The notes beneath the pieces were generated by a model that worked only from the letters and a program-made list of their open reading frames with translations, ran no database searches and was not told where the DNA came from. Shown piece by piece: positions 5,190 to 6,549 of a stretch of 6,549 nucleotides of DNA (its first letter is position 1; each line of letters opens with the position of its first letter). A program made the position numbers and the translations under genes. The stretch lies in assembly GCA_021779775.1 (NCBI GenBank), contig JAJYAB010000101.1, positions 1 to 6,549 of the forward strand, in the 5' to 3' direction. This stretch comes from Actinomycetes bacterium (GTDB lineage Bacteria > Actinomycetota > Acidimicrobiia > Acidimicrobiales > UBA8190).

Positions 5190-5432
5190 ATGCCGACGGG
5201 CGCGTACGTCATGACGGTCTCCCGCAACGGTCAGGTGTCCATTCCTGCTGCGACGAGAGCGCGGTGGAACGCCCACCAGGTCGTCGTGGTCGATCTGGGC
5301 GACCGAGTCGTTCTGCTCCCAGCCCCGGACCAGCTCGTCGCCGACCTCGAAGGGAAATACCAAGGTCGGGGACCCAGCTCCGATGAAGCCCGTCGGCTGG
5401 CCCGAAGGGCCGAGGCTTGCCGCAAGCGGTGA
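5190..5432 (+). CDS. AbrB/MazE-like (SpoVT/AbrB-fold) antitoxin, now without a complete toxin
   Basis: An 80-residue protein. The swapped-hairpin AbrB DNA-binding domain covers about residues 8-45: VSRNGQVSIPAATRARW is the classical first half, followed by VVVVDLGDRVVLLPAP. The rest (DLEGKYQGRGPSSDEARRLA and a basic end) is the toxin-binding tail common in antitoxins paired with PIN-domain VapC toxins. It would bind and inhibit its toxin and repress its own promoter. ATG 5190 fits the leaderless promoter; ATG 5211 (MTVSRNG) is a second choice and starts exactly at the domain. The stop overlaps the PIN start as GTGA (5429-5432), typical of VapBC operons. The partner is destroyed after ~19 codons, so the antitoxin is an orphan. 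It may persist as a DNA-binding protein or simply be decaying. Confidence 0.85.
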   Translation: MPTGAYVMTVSRNGQVSIPAATRARWNAHQVVVVDLGDRVVLLPAPDQLVADLEGKYQGRGPSSDEARRLARRAEACRKR

Positions 5433-5485
5433 CCGTCCTCGACGCCTACGCCGTCATCGCCTATCTGCGAGCGGAGCCGGCTGCC
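5429..5485 (+). pseudogene. N-terminal fragment of a PIN-domain (VapC) toxin
   Basis: GTG 5429 opens a frame reading VTVLDAYAVIAYLRAEPAA, the first strand and helix of a PIN ribonuclease with its first catalytic Asp (residue 5). Start, spacing and overlap with the AbrB-type antitoxin are those of an intact VapBC operon. After about codon 19 (near 5485) the PIN pattern ends abruptly. The frame remains open to 5938 only as the shadow of a different protein coded in another frame. The other PIN acids are missing, so no nuclease activity is expected. The break is a deletion or recombination joint, not a point mutation. It belongs to a different PIN subgroup from the remnant at 4064, so they are not two halves of one gene. 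Confidence 0.7.
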
Positions 5486-6288
5486 TGGCGGAGCGGACCG
5501 TCCACACGCTCGAGGGTGATCCGGTGGCTCTTGGGGAGGCGACCTGGCGGCTGCGCGACCGGGCCGCGGCGCTCCGTGCGCTGTGTGGCACCTCGGAGCT
5601 CATGCTGCGTCCCGGGGACGACGATGGGAGCGACACCTTCTTCGACGGGGCCTTCGACTCCGCCTTCGACCGGGGCTTCGAATGGGTCTTCGACTGGCTG
5701 GCCCGCCGCCGCGATCTCATCGCCCGCCGGCCGCTGCTCCCCCCGGGCGCGGTCGTCATGGAAGACGGGCCGGTTCACACCGACGAGCGAGGCGAGCTCG
5801 AGGGCAGCGACGCGACCTCCTTGGGCACCTTTACCGTGCGCGGAGACGTTCTCGAGCTCTCCTGTCTCTCCGCGCAGCGCCTGGACGGCGCCGTCGCGCT
5901 CGTCGAGCGGAGCCTCGGGCCGCTGGCCACGGATCTGAAGCGACGTCTTTCCTCCATCGAGGAAGCTCGCCGAGCGCTCGACGGTGCACCAGCCGCTGCG
6001 CGCGCCGACACGGCCTCCCGCCGCCGGCCCGTCGGCTCTGCCCATGAGCCCGACGAACGCCTCCAGGCGCTCGTCTATCGGCGCTGGGTCGACGACCCCG
6101 ACCCGCATCTGGGCGGGCTCAGCCCGCGCCAGGCTGCCGCCCGCCCGGAGCATCGCCAGCGACTGGAGCGGCAGCTGCGCATCCTGGAGCACCGCAACGC
6201 CCTCGACCGCAACGCCCCACACCCAGGGCCCGAGGTCGCGTGGTTGCGCGCCGAACTGGCGCTCGACTGCGAGCCGGTCGCCCGGTAG
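5486..6288 (+). pseudogene. 5'-truncated gene resembling the C-terminal part of SEC-C-associated proteins
   Basis: The coding frame runs from about 5486 to TAG 6286-6288, ~267 residues. It begins with ERTVHTLEGDPVALGEATW and later has GTFTVRGDVLELSCLSAQRLD. The final third, RWVDDPDPHLGGLSPRQAAA then a basic helix and WLRAELAL, matches the W.D.P.P.LGG.TPR.AA motif that closes many bacterial SEC-C (CPCGSG)-containing proteins of unknown function. The N-terminal cysteine motif and preceding part are absent. In their place is the PIN fragment in a different frame, so the gene lost its start. Restart at GTG 5524 (GAGGG seven bases upstream) or ATG 5602 could still give a shortened product. A 12-bp repeat block lies inside. 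Family assignment rests on the C-terminal motif. Confidence 0.55.
5641..5700 (+). repeat. Five imperfect 12-bp tandem repeats encoding Phe-Asp/Glu-x-x units
   Basis: Five consecutive 12-base units each begin TTCGA and encode FDGA, FDSA, FDRG, FEWV and FDWL. The strict four-residue period would form an acidic-aromatic helix stripe, or reflects replication slippage in the gene. Confidence 0.75.
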
Positions 6289-6298
6289 GGAGCTCCTT

Positions 6299-6362
6299 CA
6301 CCACAGCCACCTGGCACCAGCACCACAGCCACCTGGCACCAGCACCACAGCCACCTGGCACC
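6299..6362. repeat. Three tandem copies of a 22-bp repeat
   Basis: CACCACAGCCACCTGGCACC followed by AG makes a 22-base unit. It occurs at 6299-6320 and 6321-6342 exactly, and 20 of its 22 bases recur at 6343-6362. The unit is about two DNA helical turns and not a multiple of three, so it is not preserved as protein repeats. Protein-binding iterons, transposon-end sites or recent slippage are possible; none can be chosen from sequence. Confidence 0.85.
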
Positions 6363-6391
6363 CATGGTCGACGAGTGTCGGGTCCGTTCAA

Positions 6392-6417
6392 CGAGTCCGC
6401 CTACCGAGTCTGCCTAC
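6392..6417. repeat. 13-bp tandem duplication
   Basis: CGAGTCCGCCTAC is followed directly by CGAGTCTGCCTAC (one mismatch), about 30 bases after the 22-bp repeats. Non-coding as far as can be seen. Confidence 0.7.
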
Positions 6418-6549
6418 CCAGGAGAGTGGCGTGCCATGCTGAGTGCTGTGACCGGTCTGCGAGCGCAAGCCCCTGGTTTCAGCCATGGGGTCGAGCGAGT
6501 TCGGGGCGGAGCTCCGACCGTCACACCCCCAGCGTAGGGTCGCTGTAGA

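Larger units (their letters stand above)
6289..6549. other. Right-edge region without a convincing gene
   Basis: After the stop at 6288 no frame has a credible product. The region contains the 22-bp repeat block and the 13-bp duplication. GGAGCTCC occurs at 6289-6296, next to the repeats, and again at 6508-6515 inside the 10-bp palindrome CGGAGCTCCG (6507-6516). No tRNA, terminator or promoter can be supported. Confidence 0.5.

Noticed and set aside
6299..6417. CRISPR array from the tandem repeats
   Set aside because: The 22-bp copies are directly adjacent with no spacers, and no cas genes are present.
6440..6510. tRNA-like look of the GC-rich stretch
   Set aside because: No acceptor-stem pairing, TTCGA loop or anticodon stem in proper register on either strand.
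6436..6537. 33-codon ORF MLSAVTGLRAQAPG... with AGGAGAG nine bases upstream
   Set aside because: No recognisable family and a short, Pro/Gly-rich composition. It is of a length expected by chance in GC-rich DNA; a ribosome binding site alone is not enough.
6240..6548. 102-residue frame reading through the 22-bp repeats
   Set aside because: Composition is dictated by the repeats, it overlaps the real end of the SEC-C-type frame, and it has no family resemblance.

Overview
The window is GC-rich DNA. It shows GTG starts, stop/start overlaps of the GTGA type and one probable leaderless promoter, and its toxin-antitoxin families are common in actinobacteria. An actinomycete-like (Actinomycetota) chromosome is the best guess; this rests on composition and gene style, not on a marker gene.

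Left part (1-3928) is a co-directional, tightly coupled surface-sugar operon that was already under way before the window starts. It holds the C-terminal tail of a probable UDP-GlcNAc 2-epimerase-type enzyme, a Gfo/Idh/MocA NAD-dependent sugar dehydrogenase (WbpB/GnnA-like), a left-handed beta-helix N-acetyltransferase with a C-terminal Cys4 knuckle (WbpD-like), a DegT/DnrJ/EryC1 PLP aminotransferase (WbpE-like) and a GT-B glycosyltransferase. Oxidation at C3, transamination and N-acetylation together make a UDP-2,3-diacetamido-2,3-dideoxy sugar. An epimerase would convert gluco to manno, and the glycosyltransferase would place a sugar on a polysaccharide or lipid carrier. Successive genes overlap by 4-11 bases, so they are probably translated in a coupled way.

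Middle and right (3925-6288) is an accessory, scarred region dominated by toxin-antitoxin (TA) material. In order it contains a 45-codon ORF whose end looks like an antitoxin tail; a PIN-domain (VapC-type) toxin with its middle deleted and a frame change; a complete YefM-YoeB module on the minus strand with all catalytic toxin residues and a palindromic promoter/operator; about 30 codons of a probable IS1634-type transposase; an intact AbrB/MazE-like antitoxin; the first ~19 codons of its PIN toxin partner; and, joined out of frame, the C-terminal part of a protein resembling SEC-C-associated proteins. Only YefM-YoeB looks like a working TA pair. The AbrB antitoxin is an orphan and two PIN toxins are dead.

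Right edge (6289-6549) has no convincing gene. It carries three exact tandem 22-bp repeats and a 13-bp tandem duplication. I see no tRNA, rRNA or CRISPR array. I do not claim a new system. The most unusual things are the nested TA debris next to the sugar operon, the palindrome that embeds the yefM -10 box, the orphan leaderless antitoxin, and the 22-bp repeat block.
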